Of a stretch of DNA of 64,000 bases, positions 1 through 12,500 are shown piece by piece. The DNA is taken from positions 42,448,959-42,512,958 of the forward strand of contig OX459096.1 in the NCBI GenBank assembly GCA_949775045.1, given 5' to 3'. A program made the translations under genes and the position numbers. The notes beneath the pieces are model-generated. The model was not told the origin of the DNA and searched no databases. It saw nothing but the letters and a program-made list of their open reading frames with translations. The DNA is from Metridium senile. Taxonomy: Eukaryota > Cnidaria > Anthozoa > Actiniaria > Metridiidae. The first letter of the stretch is position 1. Each line of letters begins with the position of its first letter.

Positions 1-385
1 ATCAGTTTGCCAGTTCAGTTTCCACGTTTTCTAACATTTTCTTTCTGTTTTTTTTTTTTTTTTTTTTTTAATTAGTTTAGTTTAGTTTAGTTTTTTGTCA
101 CAATTAATGATACACTTTCAAAAATAAATAAATAATAATACTAATACATAGTATATATATATACTTGCGACAGGAGAAAGAAACAGAACTTTCGTCCCAA
201 TTGAACATCCTACTCCTACTTAATAGAATTATACATCATTGATATGTTCATATTTTGTAATTTCTTCCTTTCTTTTTCCTTTTCTATCTGTCTTTCGTTC
301 AAGTTCGTTTGATAATATTTTTCTGTATTTTCATTAACTCTCTCTCTTTTCCTTTTTTCAATATGAATTTCAAATTAACACGTAC

Positions 386-3325
386 CGATGAAATATTCAA
401 ATACCTTTTCAAGAGACAAGCTGGATTCCGTAGAAAACTCAAGCAATCCTTACAGTTAATATTGCAAATGTAGAGTATATCATAAGTTATACATATAGCC
501 AAGACAGTTACACCCTGTTCTTTGGATAGCAACGATAACACGCAAAACAACACAGTAATGAACAGCCATTTCCGTGAATAACTAGCAGGTCTGGCGGCCT
601 TTGAGATTATTGTTCTAAAGTTGAAGCATTTGACATAGGAAAGAAATGAAACTAGATAAAAGAATGCACATAGCAAATCAGCTCGTCCAACGACGTTAGC
701 CACAGCCTCTGTATGGATCGGATGAACTACAAATAGCAAACTAGCCAATAGCGTTCGAGATTGACATGACGTCATCCCTTGAAAGATGACATTACACGTA
801 GTTACGAATAGAGCCGAATTCAAGCCGTGAAGAACGATATTTACAAGGTGGTATCCAGTTGGATCCAGTCCTCCTATGGCGTAGTTCCAACGGAATGTCA
901 AGATGGTGAGGGGTCGATAGGATTTATGGGAAGTGTTACTGTAAATTGGTTCTCCCCAGAAATCATTAGTGAATACTGACCATAGCGGCGTCGCTGCACT
1001 GAAAAGAACAATAGAAAAATAATTACATATATACATACCGTAAATATAGAGTTGAGCTTACTCACGATTCAGACGTTATATTAACGCACTGGTGAAGCAA
1101 AACGATTGTCGAAAGACAGAAATAGAGAGAGATGTGTATTTGTGATCGGGTCAGAATCAAGGATCGCGAGTGTACGGCCTTTGGTGCGTGATCCGAGTTG
1201 GATTCACAGTGATCTTACATTCAAGTTTGATTCCTTTTTCCTTCGGTGTGAATATATTTAATTGGCTTTAAATAAACGGAGCACTGATGGAGAGACATGT
1301 GTAAAATGAGCGCACCGTCGGCCAAACGTTTATTCTGTTAGTTAATGAAAAAAAGGAAAGCTCCCTCGGTGGGCAAACCTTCGGGTTTGCTGGCCCTATG
1401 CTATGGAACTGCCTCCCAAAAAATCTTAAACTAATGAAAGAAACGATGAACGAGAAACAATGAACGAGTCAAACTGAGTGCAGTCGGTGGGGGAATGACG
1501 GGAACGAACCGTTTAAGCGCCTCACAGCGGCTGCGGCTTGAAGTGCACAATTTTGAAGGTCAAACTGAATGCACCCACATGCTCTTAATTTACAATAGCT
1601 TTTGGGTTAGGTATAATTATATTTATCGGTGTTGTTGTTTTGGTGTGTATATACAGGGTATAATTTCCATTTTATCAGTTCAAATAGAGAAACTTGCGAT
1701 TTCTAGAATGTTTTGAAACAGAAGGGAAATTGTCTTGAAAACGAATTTTAATTTTTGTTAAAAAAATGGCGGCGAAGCAAAACCGGCAAAAAATATAAAT
1801 GTGAAGCACAAAATGTAATCTTCAATAATTTTTGCCTAGTAAAAGCGCTATATATTTTTTTGAGCCCAAAGTATATACTAGCTTTGCCGGTCAGTTGTCT
1901 CTTTTCATAGTTTTGTTTGTTTGGCTGTTTGCTTGCTTGCTTGCTAACTGATTTTGTTTACCGGCCTTCAAGTTTGTTAGTTTGCTTGTTTGTTTTGTTG
2001 TTATAGTCGTATAGTCGTGTTGTTTTAAAGTTTCTTTTATCGTCTATTATCGCCGGTTATCAACTTGATAGTTCTTGTTCTTGTTTTAGGGTTTTAGCGA
2101 ACGTCTAGTACAAAAATAGGAATTAATACTCATATGTGGGTTAGAAGGTTACAACTGTCAAACATGAAATAGTCAAAACTGACATAAGTGTGTCGCTTCC
2201 TTCTCTGTCAGTAGCAGTGACATTTCTTTGTAACATATTTTGAAACTAATTTCACTTGTAACATATATAATAAATGAAAATTATAGTTTTACTCGGTGTC
2301 ATAATATAAAGGATATACCGGCAGAATAGCAACTTTATGAAAGATAAACAGATATAACTGTTATAACCAAAACATTGACAAGATTAATCTCACATGTAAG
2401 AGCAAACAACATTTATTTACAAAACGAAAAGTGAATCCTGCTGTCTGAGGAAGAAACTATTATTAATTTCGATCGGCTTTGGTCGACAAACTCTAGTAGT
2501 AGCCGCAGAAATTCTTTAAAAACAATAGTTGTTATGTTATCACTATGTCATAGAAGTTAAGCTGATCGAAAAAGAAAAACTTATTTGAATTTTTCCAGAG
2601 TAACTGAAGATATTCAGTTTGTCTTGAGAATCTTGTCTTTGAAAATAGCTTTTTGAGATCAGTGTTAATTAACGTAGATTTTACACCTGGTTTAGGTTAA
2701 GTTCCGTAGATTTTAAATAATTTAGTAGGTAATCCACAATAAACACAATTGAAGACTCTCGCTGGATAAATATGCAAAAATTACTCGTTTTAAAGGTTTT
2801 ATTCCGTTTTTGTAAAAAGCATCATTTGTGTTATTGCATGAATCAATTTTCGCGTTTCAATTTTAAAGCCACCGATGGCCTTCAGATGGTCAGACTCATT
2901 TCCAAAAAGAAACTGAATTAAACTATCGGAATAGTTGAACGCACTGGTTTTGAATTGCTAATAAAGGCCATGATCATGTCTTTAGTAGAAATGTCAGCGA
3001 ATGCCATGCTATTTCACAAAGATATAACCATAGCTTGTGCAGTATTTTGACCGTGAATCTAAATAAACTGATCCCATTTATCAACGCTTCGTGTATGTAG
3101 AGTACATTATTGATTGAATCAACCTTACCGAACATCAACATTCGTCTCTATTGCTTCATGGTCGTCGAACACAAAGACTCCTTTCAAAGAATTGGCATAA
3201 CAAAGCATTGAGGCTAACCAAACCAGAACATGATTCCTGTAGTTTACGAAGACTTCTCGGCCATGACAGATATTCGAAGTTTTAACTCGGTGTTCATCCC
3301 TGTGTTCATAGTTCGCGCGCATCAT
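386..3325 (-). CDS. TMTC4: TMTC4-like protein O-mannosyltransferase, N-terminal exons (partial)
   Basis: Two coding exons on the minus strand, 3325-3129 and 998-386, join in frame (197+613 nt, 270 codons); the gene continues off the left edge. TMTC proteins are ER multi-pass membrane O-mannosyltransferases acting on cadherin-type domains, with an N-terminal membrane region and C-terminal TPRs. Visible family motifs are GVFVFDDHEAI in exon 1, and FTNDFWGEPIYSNTSHKSYR, LLFVVHPIHTEAVANVVGRA and LLSKEQGVTVL in exon 2. DLLCAFFYLVSFLSY and SKEQG fit TMTC4 better than TMTC1-3. The acidic DD in exon 1 matches the catalytic luminal loop of the family. The start is the first ATG of the pair at 3325/3322; the frame is open further upstream but without ATG. 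The donor after exon 2 is GTACGT. The TPR half is outside the window. Confidence 0.88.
999..3128 (-). other. TMTC4 intron 1
   Basis: No convincing exon here. At about 1375-1440 the plus strand can encode FGFAGPMLWNCLPKNL, which resembles the common C-terminal tail of CR1/Jockey-type LINE polymerases and is probably an old fragment. The rest is unstructured AT-rich sequence. Confidence 0.5.
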
Positions 3326-3382
3326 TGTAAACACTGGAGGTGCTAAATTGTTGTACTTCAATGCATATCGATGCTCTCTCAA

Positions 3383-3800
3383 TTAGTTAAGGGAGTACTA
3401 ACACCTGCTGTCATGGCAACCTGTTAAGAATGATGGACTGGAGATTATTTCAAGTAAAATTCCACTCTAGTCACTCTGAGTAGTTGAAAAGCAAATCAAT
3501 GAAGTGTTTTTCAATTTCAAAATACACACTTCAATTCTTAGCATGATAAATTGACATGTTATTTTAACGAGATATTTTAACGGAAGAAGTGCATAATATT
3601 AAGGTAGCTCTAACACTTGTTGCCATGGTAAACTTTCGAATATGATAAATATAATTTTTAATTAAACTCTGCTTTTTGGGTATGCTACATTATCTTGAAA
3701 TCTCACCAATTTGTCAATAAAGAAATTCATTAATTATAATTGAGGTAGTTCTAACTCTAACACTTGTCGTCATGGCAGCTTTCTAAAGCCAAAGGAATAT
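3383..3800. repeat. Degenerate repeat upstream of TMTC4
   Basis: A motif like GGTAGTTCTAACACTTGTTG followed by TCATGGCA occurs three times, near 3388, 3600 and 3741, at irregular spacing. It may be a decayed tandem repeat or three short regulatory copies next to the TMTC4 5' end. Confidence 0.4.
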
Positions 3801-6285
3801 GTTTTTGTTTTTTGGGGTTAAATTTTTACAAATCCAAAACATTAACAGGCATTCAAACACATGTTTAGGAACCTTGCATGCCATGCTCATTAGTCTGTTT
3901 ATAATACAATACAACATATCACGAGATATCAGCAACGAAATTCAATATGGCTTCCTTGGAATGCTGTTAAGGAATCACTGCACGTTTTTGATTAATTGCT
4001 TAAATTGGATTAATGTAAACACTAAAATTATATATCTAGATTTTACGATATACAGTCCTGTTGTACCCCTAAAGGTTTGGTGTCGATCGCAGACATGCTA
4101 GTGTGACCTTAACACAATAACGATCGAAAGCAAGGTCTAAGAGCCCATTTAATTAACACAACCTGTCATTGATACTAAACGTTATATTAAACGTTATAAT
4201 AATTATACTTGCACTAACCTGTATGGCCGGAATGCCTTCCGATAATATGAACTGAAGTAAACAATGATGTTCACAAAAAACGAGGGTTAAAAGAACAACA
4301 TGATTTGTTTCGATCAGTGAGCTTGTACAATGCGACTGCTGTAACGCAACCTCTACTCCAAATATAGCACACGCAATGTACGGAAACTGATCAGGTGTAG
4401 CCTGTGCTAGCCTCCTGCGCAGCCGCTCTAAGTGTCGGTTATTTTTCCTTCTCCACGTGTGGGGAGGACGAATATCCTACACTAAAAACGTATGCTTAGG
4501 AGACTAAGCCTGTGCAGGAGACCGAGTAAACGAAGCTCGACTGATCAATTTATAACAATGCGCGTACTCACTCCCTTTGTCGGGTCTAGAAATTTATAAT
4601 AAATAGTCAAACTAAAATGCGTTTCTTTTTTTTTCCATTTAAGCAATTTTTCAAAATGCTTAATCTCACTGATTGCACTATATCATTTATAACAACTCCC
4701 CTTTATCGTATTTTCAGGAGAAATACAACCAAGAGGATTTGTATAATAAATACATGTAATAAGGAATAAGAGGCCAGTATAGTCTCGTACGGCGGGTCGT
4801 CCATGAATTTTGGAGAAGTTGTAAGATACTATTTAGTATTACCAGTATTAAGTCATCTTCATTGGCCTCCATTTCGCACAGTTCAATGCCAAGCTAAAAA
4901 ATGTTAAGTAAACTCGCGTTCCTTCAGTACTGTGTAACCCGAGTATCAGGCCTTCGGGGTCAGGAAGGGGCGGGGAGGGACTGGGGGAGAGGGAAGAGGG
5001 AAAAGGAAGGCTCTCCTTTTCTTTCCTCTCTCCCTGATACTCAGGTTAAGTACTGTGTAACTATTGAAGGAACGCGAGTTTCTGATTGTTAGTGCCACTG
5101 GCTGAAAGGATATGTATGAGATACAGTGTCAGTATTAATCAGTTCGGGTATAGAGTTCTCTACTTAGTCCAGATCATTTTTAGTAGACGTCGATGTACCG
5201 AGGAACCCCGCCTTACGGCCACCCGCTTAATACGGCCACCCCGTTATTTCGGCCACTTTGGGCTGTCCCTATGTGGCCGGATTAACGGGGTTATACTGTA
5301 CTTCGAAGGCGAACCCTGGCGTTTGGTCTTGAGCTGCCGATATATACGCTGCAGTTTTACATATACCTCATATCCTTTGTCGCGTTTTGTAATTTTGATG
5401 TCATCAAGTCTTTTAAGAGTTTACATCTCACAAGGGGACCTATAGGTGGATTTGGGTCCTTATACTACACATAAAACACGATAAATAAGATCCAAACCCA
5501 TGGGATTAAATGTTGGCTCAAGGTATCTAAATCCATGCACGAAATCACACTATCTTAATGACTTAAAAAGACACATTGATATCAACATTACTTGGTTTAT
5601 TTACTCAGAATATTAATATAGAACTCTCTTATCATAGCCTTTCTCTAATATAGCATAATTTACATCTACAAGTATTTAAAGCTAAGTTTTTAAATATAAT
5701 TTATAAGTATTGAATAGGTCATGCATCCGACTCAATATTGAAGAGTGGTATACACCAGTTTTGCCTCAGCTTGAGTACAAATACAAGTCTCAGTGTTTCT
5801 TCAATGCCGACCCGAAAGGTTCCGAAGCCGGCATGATTTTGTCACATAAATCACAGAGCTTCCTCTGGCTTCGTACTACAAATATATTGTTTATCAGTTA
5901 TTTAGTTTATCCATTTTTGCTATTTCACTCCTTTGTTTTTCAATTTTAAATCATTTTACTGGTATGTGCTATCTTCTTGAACAAGAACAAACAACTGAAA
6001 GTGATCCATTTTATACATTTTAAACCAACTCCCGTCCCAGTATAGCACACACACAAGAACAAAACAATACTAGGCCTTCACAGAGATATTTCTCTCTGCA
6101 TTTCTTTAGTACAAAGTTGAATAACAGACTGAAAGAACACATGATAACCATTTTGAATAACTTGTGCAACTAGCCTCATGATACCATTAAACACTTTAGT
6201 CTCCTATTTTCTTTAGAATCGGCACAGTGATTATTCAAGTCAGCCCCTTTTTTCCTTATTTGGTTTATAAAGTTTAGGACCAAAT
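3801..6285. other. Intergenic region between TMTC4 and DCAF8
   Basis: No gene seen. It holds an inverted-repeat element at 4911-5081 (arms start CTCGCGTTCCTTCA), a hairpin-like piece at 4400-4530 related to the TAGCCTCC family, and at 5200-5300 a GGCCAC/CCGCTTAAT sequence related to the MITE at 17901. Open frames here show no recognisable domain. Confidence 0.5.
4911..5081. mobile_element. MITE-like inverted repeat
   Basis: Arms ACTCGCGTTCCTTCA and TGAAGGAACGCGAGT enclose a second inverted pair (AGTATCAGG / CCTGATACT) and a purine-rich loop. Non-coding; typical of a non-autonomous DNA transposon. Confidence 0.55.
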
Positions 6286-6450
6286 AGCCTGCAAAACAGG
6301 CGTGTCTTCTGGAGTTTTGTTTGGAAAAATCGGGTTTGGGGCTTCATTTTTTTTGGGGCCCCATGTTTCTCGCGGGTATCAAGACAACATAAGAACCCCA
6401 AAATCCAATTTTTCCCTAAAACCCAAAAGAACGCATGTTGTGCAGGCTAA
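6286..6450. mobile_element. MITE with AGCCTGCA..CAGGCGT ends
   Basis: Inverted termini TAGCCTGCAAAACAGGCGT and ACGCATGTTGTGCAGGCTA. A relative with the same ends lies at 42022-42222. Confidence 0.6.
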
Positions 6451-6522
6451 CGATCATAGGTTTAAGCATTTTTAACTATTTACAATAACTACACTTTTTA
6501 CACATAAGCAGCCGAGACTAGG

Positions 6523-9500
6523 TTAGGATGAAGTACATTGTACTCTTCCTGATGAACCATCATCGTCGTCATCATCATCATCATCATCATCATCCTCATC
6601 TTCATCAAAGTCCTCACTTAGATCAATACTATCACTGTCATCCTCACCTCTTGCACTTCTTTCCTGGAAAATTAATCAAAACAATCAGCATTAGACTGTT
6701 TCCTGGAAATTAATACACACAGATACAGAACAATCAGGGGCCTGTTGTACGAAGGGTGGAAAAAGTTATCTGCAGATAAAAGTTATCCACTTTTATCCAA
6801 GTTTTTTATAGATTTTATCTGCTGAATAAGGATTTATCCGGTAGATAGCGCTATTCACCCTTCGTACAACCGGCCCCAGTATTGGACTTTTTCCTGGAAA
6901 ATAGTACACACAGATACATGAGAACAATCATTATCAGATTCTTTCTTGAAAATAATATACACAGACACAAATAACAACAAGTTTTAGATTTTTTCCAGGA
7001 AGTTAATATGCCGACACATGAAGAACATGGTAACTTATTTTTATTGAGTGTTGACCATAGGATGTCTCATATTCACATCAAAACAAACACATTTGGTGTT
7101 TTGTTATGGGCAATTCTGCTAGTCAGCCAGTAATTCATGTACATTAGCCTCCTACAAAGATGTCTCTGTGATCTAATTTGGTTTTGGGTTTCCTGTGCTG
7201 CTACTAGAGAGGGACTAGGGACTAGCGGCTAGTGAGGCTAAAACTCCTCTTCTTCTTTCTCTCTGCCTCTTCCCCCCCCCCCCCGCTGGTTTTTTCCCCT
7301 CACCATAGGAAGCCCCATGAAAAGAGATATAAGAGCTGCCTGCAGAGGAGGCTACATGCACATCAAGATTTATTGAATTAGCCATTTAGGATATAAGTCA
7401 CAAATCAACAACTTACTCTTAATCTTTGGTTGACATGGTTCATCATTAAGTATATCAGATGTTCACTAATAGGGTCATGTGGTCGTGATCTATCATCTTC
7501 ACGTTCCTTATTGTTAGCTTCTATAACTTCTTTGAGTTTTGCTAAATCATTTGGTACAGATGCCATTGGTGCCCAGACCTTCACATCGTGATCAAGTCCA
7601 CTTGTGGCTAGTATAGATGCTGATGGGTGTGACTCTAGACAGTTAACCTATGATAAAGCATTATATATCTTTAAAATATTCTGGAATTAGTGCAAGCCAT
7701 AATTCTGTGAAGCAATTACTATTTAGGACGTATTTATTATAGGAATTAAAACTAAGTTATTAACTATGAATACATAAGATATTATAATGCAGGCATTGCG
7801 ATTAAGATATTATAATATAGGCATTGCAATTGGCCAATACCAAATCGAGTAGTGGGCTGGGTGCTAGTATCCCTAATTAATGTAACTAAGAAATAAACCT
7901 CATAATTAAATAGAGCAGATCACAATATGTAAGATTCCTGAGTTTGGTCCCATTTGGTTGTATTCTGACACCTATCCTTCCAATCCATACATTCCTTTGT
8001 AATTTTGGGCAGTTTTGAATGGCTGTAACTCACTCAATATCCAACAAAAAGCACAAAATCTCAGGAATCTTACATATCTTGATCTGCTCTTTTATATTAT
8101 GACGTTCATTTCTTAATTACTCTACTCGATTTGATATTGACCAATTAAGATCATTATTATAATGAAGGCAATACTTTTAAGATATTATAATGAAGGCAAT
8201 ACATCTAAGATATTATAATGAAGGCAATACATTTAAGATATCATAATGAAGGCAATACATTTAAGATATCATAATGAAGGCAATACATTTAAGATATTAT
8301 AATGAAGGCAATACATTCAATATATTATAATGAAGGCAATACATTCAAGATATTATAATGAAGACAATACATTTAAGATATTATAATGAAGGCAATACAT
8401 TTAAGATATTATAATGAAGGCAATACATTTAAGATATTAAAATGAAGGCAATACAATTAGATATTATAATGAAGGCATTGCAACTATGGTATTACAATGT
8501 GCTACACCTTGTGGGCACATCCATTTTGACTGATTGTTGACATCATTGTGATAAATCAGAGGAATTACCACATTAAACCATTTAGTAAATTTATCAAATC
8601 TACTGTTACTTACGACTCCAGTTTCATCTCCTTTCATGTAGTTAACAACACTTTCTGTCTCCTTGTCCCAAACGAACACATGGCCACAATCACTTCCACT
8701 CACTACAAATTCACTTCTTGGTCCAAAAAAATTAACTCCTTTCACTGAAATGATCAAATAGTTTTCTAGTTACTCAATGGTATGTCAAGGGTATTCAAGG
8801 GCAGTGAGTTTATCTTGGCCTGTTCTTTTGTGGTTGTTATGAAACAAAGAGCCACATTGACTGAATTGCCCTATTTCATTATGACGTCACAATGTGTTTT
8901 AGGGGGGGGGGGGGGGAATGAATCGCCGAAAACAATGGTAATTTTAACTAAATCTTCTTTCTCTTTGAAAATTGAGCTTCAAATTATCTGATTTTTATGT
9001 ATGTTATGTGTGTATGTTTATACTTTCATATTTATGGCATTTTGTTGTCATTTCTTTCCTATCCCTCTTGTAAATGCAATTTTATCATGTATTCTTGTAT
9101 TGTTGTTATGAATCTGTCCCCCACTGGCGACCATGATCCTTAGTGTTAGAACAATAGAATGTTTTGATGTGACATCATAATGCAATAGGACAATTGATTG
9201 TGGGTGTAGGTTTCTTTCTACTTAATGAAAAGAAATCTGAATAGAATATACACAAATTGTTTTTTTACTGAGCAGCATTAGTTAACAATTGACACTTAAG
9301 TATTTTCTGCTTTTTCTATACACCTACTTGCAGTAAGGTTGTCATACAAAAATATACTGTCATTTGTTATAAAGAAAATAGAACATTTGTGATTTAGTAT
9401 GATAGGAATTGATTAAATGACAAAAGAAGATCACTCAAGCTGAACTCTCTCTTTTGTCTTTTAATTAATTCCTTTCGCACTAAATCACAAATGTTCTATT

Positions 9501-12500
9501 TTTATGACAACCTTACTGCAAGTAGGTGTACATGCTAGAATAGGTTTTATAAAGTAGCATGTTTTATATTTGATCAATTTTTCATTAAGTCAACTTTTAA
9601 CTATGCTTTGCTACAATACTCTAGGGATGCTTTAAGGCATTGGCAACCAAGCAAAGTGAGGTGAATACTGGTAGTTCAAATCTAGGTATCTAACATACAA
9701 ATAAACATTGTTAGAAGAATAAATGTTGGTATAAACCTGTTGCATTGTTTCTATGACCATTATATTTCTTTATATACTCTGCTCCATTGCTGCAAAAAAA
9801 AAAAGTTGCACTCATTTAGACCAGTATAAACATTAAAACATGTGTGTGCTAGTTAAATGAACATACCTTGAACATGTATCAAAGAGATAAATGTCTTCAT
9901 CATTGTAACTGACTAATATCTCTGGAGAAATCAAACACACAAACGATTTGATTGAATGTTATAGACATACAAATTACAGAAAAATGTCCCTAAAAAACTT
10001 TGGCATACAAATATGGAATGATCTGAGTGACGATGTAAAAAAATCTCATTCACTCAGACAATTCAAAAGGAAAATCAAAATATTGCTTGTAAATTCATTT
10101 AATTTGTAAAATGAAAAAAACAAACAAACAAACAAAAAAACATGTGCTATTATAATTTTATCACTTATCAATTATAATCAATTATCAATTATAGGTATCT
10201 ATACTTAGATATTATATTATATATATTATTGCTTGTAAACAAATATATACATGATTATATTTTAATATATGTAAATTTTATCAATTATTATAAATAATTA
10301 TTCTACATCGGTTATTTTATTATAATAATCTGACGTCGCCAAAAAAAATATGTATATATATATAAAACAATATGTAATTATAGAAGGAAATCTCCTAGAA
10401 AAGTCTTTAAAGACTTGCTGAGATTTTCTTGCCACATTAATATGCTTAAAAATTGTAATTACATGACAAAAACAAGAGGCGAATAAAGGTTATTATTACA
10501 ATACTTTATCAGAAATGAAGTACATGTAATTAATTTGATGATAATAAAATATATGAGATTGTACAGTACATACATGTATGTGTATGTTGATAGTGTTTTA
10601 ATGAAATAGTTATAAGACAGAGGGTAAATCAAGTGATGTTTTATGTTCATCTGACATCATTGACACAATAATAGAGCGAAAATTTCACATAATGCATTTT
10701 AACATGCTAATGAATAAAATAACATGCTAATGAACTTCTTGTCACAAGAACAGTATCAGGGCTGGTTGTTGCATTATAATGAATATTTAAAAGGATTTTG
10801 CTCATTTATCAGAAATAACAAAAACAACAGGATTGCCACATTTAAGTTATCTAATTTTGGATAAATTGTGTATGCTAGGAGCATACTATTTTACTCATTA
10901 GCAAATTGTTCTAATATGTTAGCAAACTTGCCCAAATCCTTACATGTACTTAAACAGATAAGAATAACAACAACAAGCGTGACAAATGTACCTGTTCCAT
11001 CATGTGAGTATACCAGGCATGTAATATTAGTATTATAGTTATTACTGGCGTCCTTCTGAAAACAATAACAAATTACCATTGTTCTTCATAAAACATGATC
11101 AAATTACAAAAGAAATCTAAAATTGTGATGAGTGTTGCAGCTAATTAACCTTTGTTATTTATGTTGTGGCTGGATCTGACATCCATATTCCTTGAATCTT
11201 TAAATTAATAATGCTTCATTTTCCGGAACAGATGCCATTTCATACAAATATTACTGAGAAATGTATTTCAATCACAGGCAGCCTGTGTTTCACTAAGAAG
11301 CACCTTGCGCATATGACGTCACACATTGAAATGTATAACTGCTGTACAGTATCATGATAGAGTAATGGCAGACAAAATTTTGACGTTTTTGAGAGCAAAA
11401 TTGAGGTGCAGAAAATGTATTTTTTCCGTAAGTATCCTTTTCAGCATATATTAAGGCTATCACACTAAAAAAAGTGTGAATTTTGCACATTGATTTTTTG
11501 TAAGACTAGCATTTTAATATCCAAATTTTCTAGCTAGACACAAGTGATCTACTAATTCGTATCAAAGATATGCCTACTGTTCTGTTGCAATCTCAACCTG
11601 TTAAAAAAAATCTTGTGCACTAATCAGGGCATCTGAAAAAGTGCGAGGGTGCGATTCCGCACTATTTCCCGAAAATCGCACCGAATCGCACTATTTATCG
11701 TTTTCCGCATTTTACAGAAAATTACAGAAAAACTTGCAAATCTGTTGACAATGTTCTTGAATACACAATAATTCTTCAAATAAGCAAGTTCTTCATCGGA
11801 ATTCATCTCATTTTGGGCTGGAAATCGACTGTAAAACATTATTTTCTTTTGCCGTTTCACGATAATCTACCAGGCGTTCCTCGCAGTCAGTTTTAGTTCT
11901 AATTCTATAAACACTGTTGATTGGTCTAAAAAGCACCCAATCACATGCCTTTATAAAAAATACAGCAACTATAGCGCAAATTTCGCAGAAAATTTCTTCA
12001 TTTTGCATCAAAATAATATTAAAAATAAATAATAATATGCAAATTAGATTTCCGCACTTTTCCGCACTATTTGCTACAATTTCCGCACTCTCCCAAGGTT
12101 TTTTCCCGCACTTTTTCAGATGCCCTGACTAATCAAAGTCTTTTGTTACTTCTCACCTACAATACCATATATGGTAATGACATTGTTTTCAATGAATAAA
12201 ATCTCTCCCTTTGTAGTGTAAATAAAAGACTGAAGACAGACTATGCATTTCTTTAAAATATATATGAAATATCAATCTAACTGCAATTTTACTCTGACGA
12301 AGGGCTAAAGCTCGAAATGTCAGTAAAGTTAAGTCAAAATTTTTTACGGTGTTACAAATTTCATTATATTACCTATCATTTATATCAAACACCGACACAG
12401 CCTATACTAGTTTACTCGCTAGTTTTCATTTATCTAACTGCAAATACTATAACCTATATGAACTATTCTATATATCAAAACATTCATTATTAATTTGTGC

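Noticed and set aside
8146..8485. Regular 28-bp direct repeats, CRISPR-like in length
   Set aside because: Units abut with no spacers and the genome is eukaryotic; it is a minisatellite.
11624..12132. Short open frames in a DCAF8 intron
   Set aside because: They lie inside a non-autonomous transposon and lack transposase motifs.
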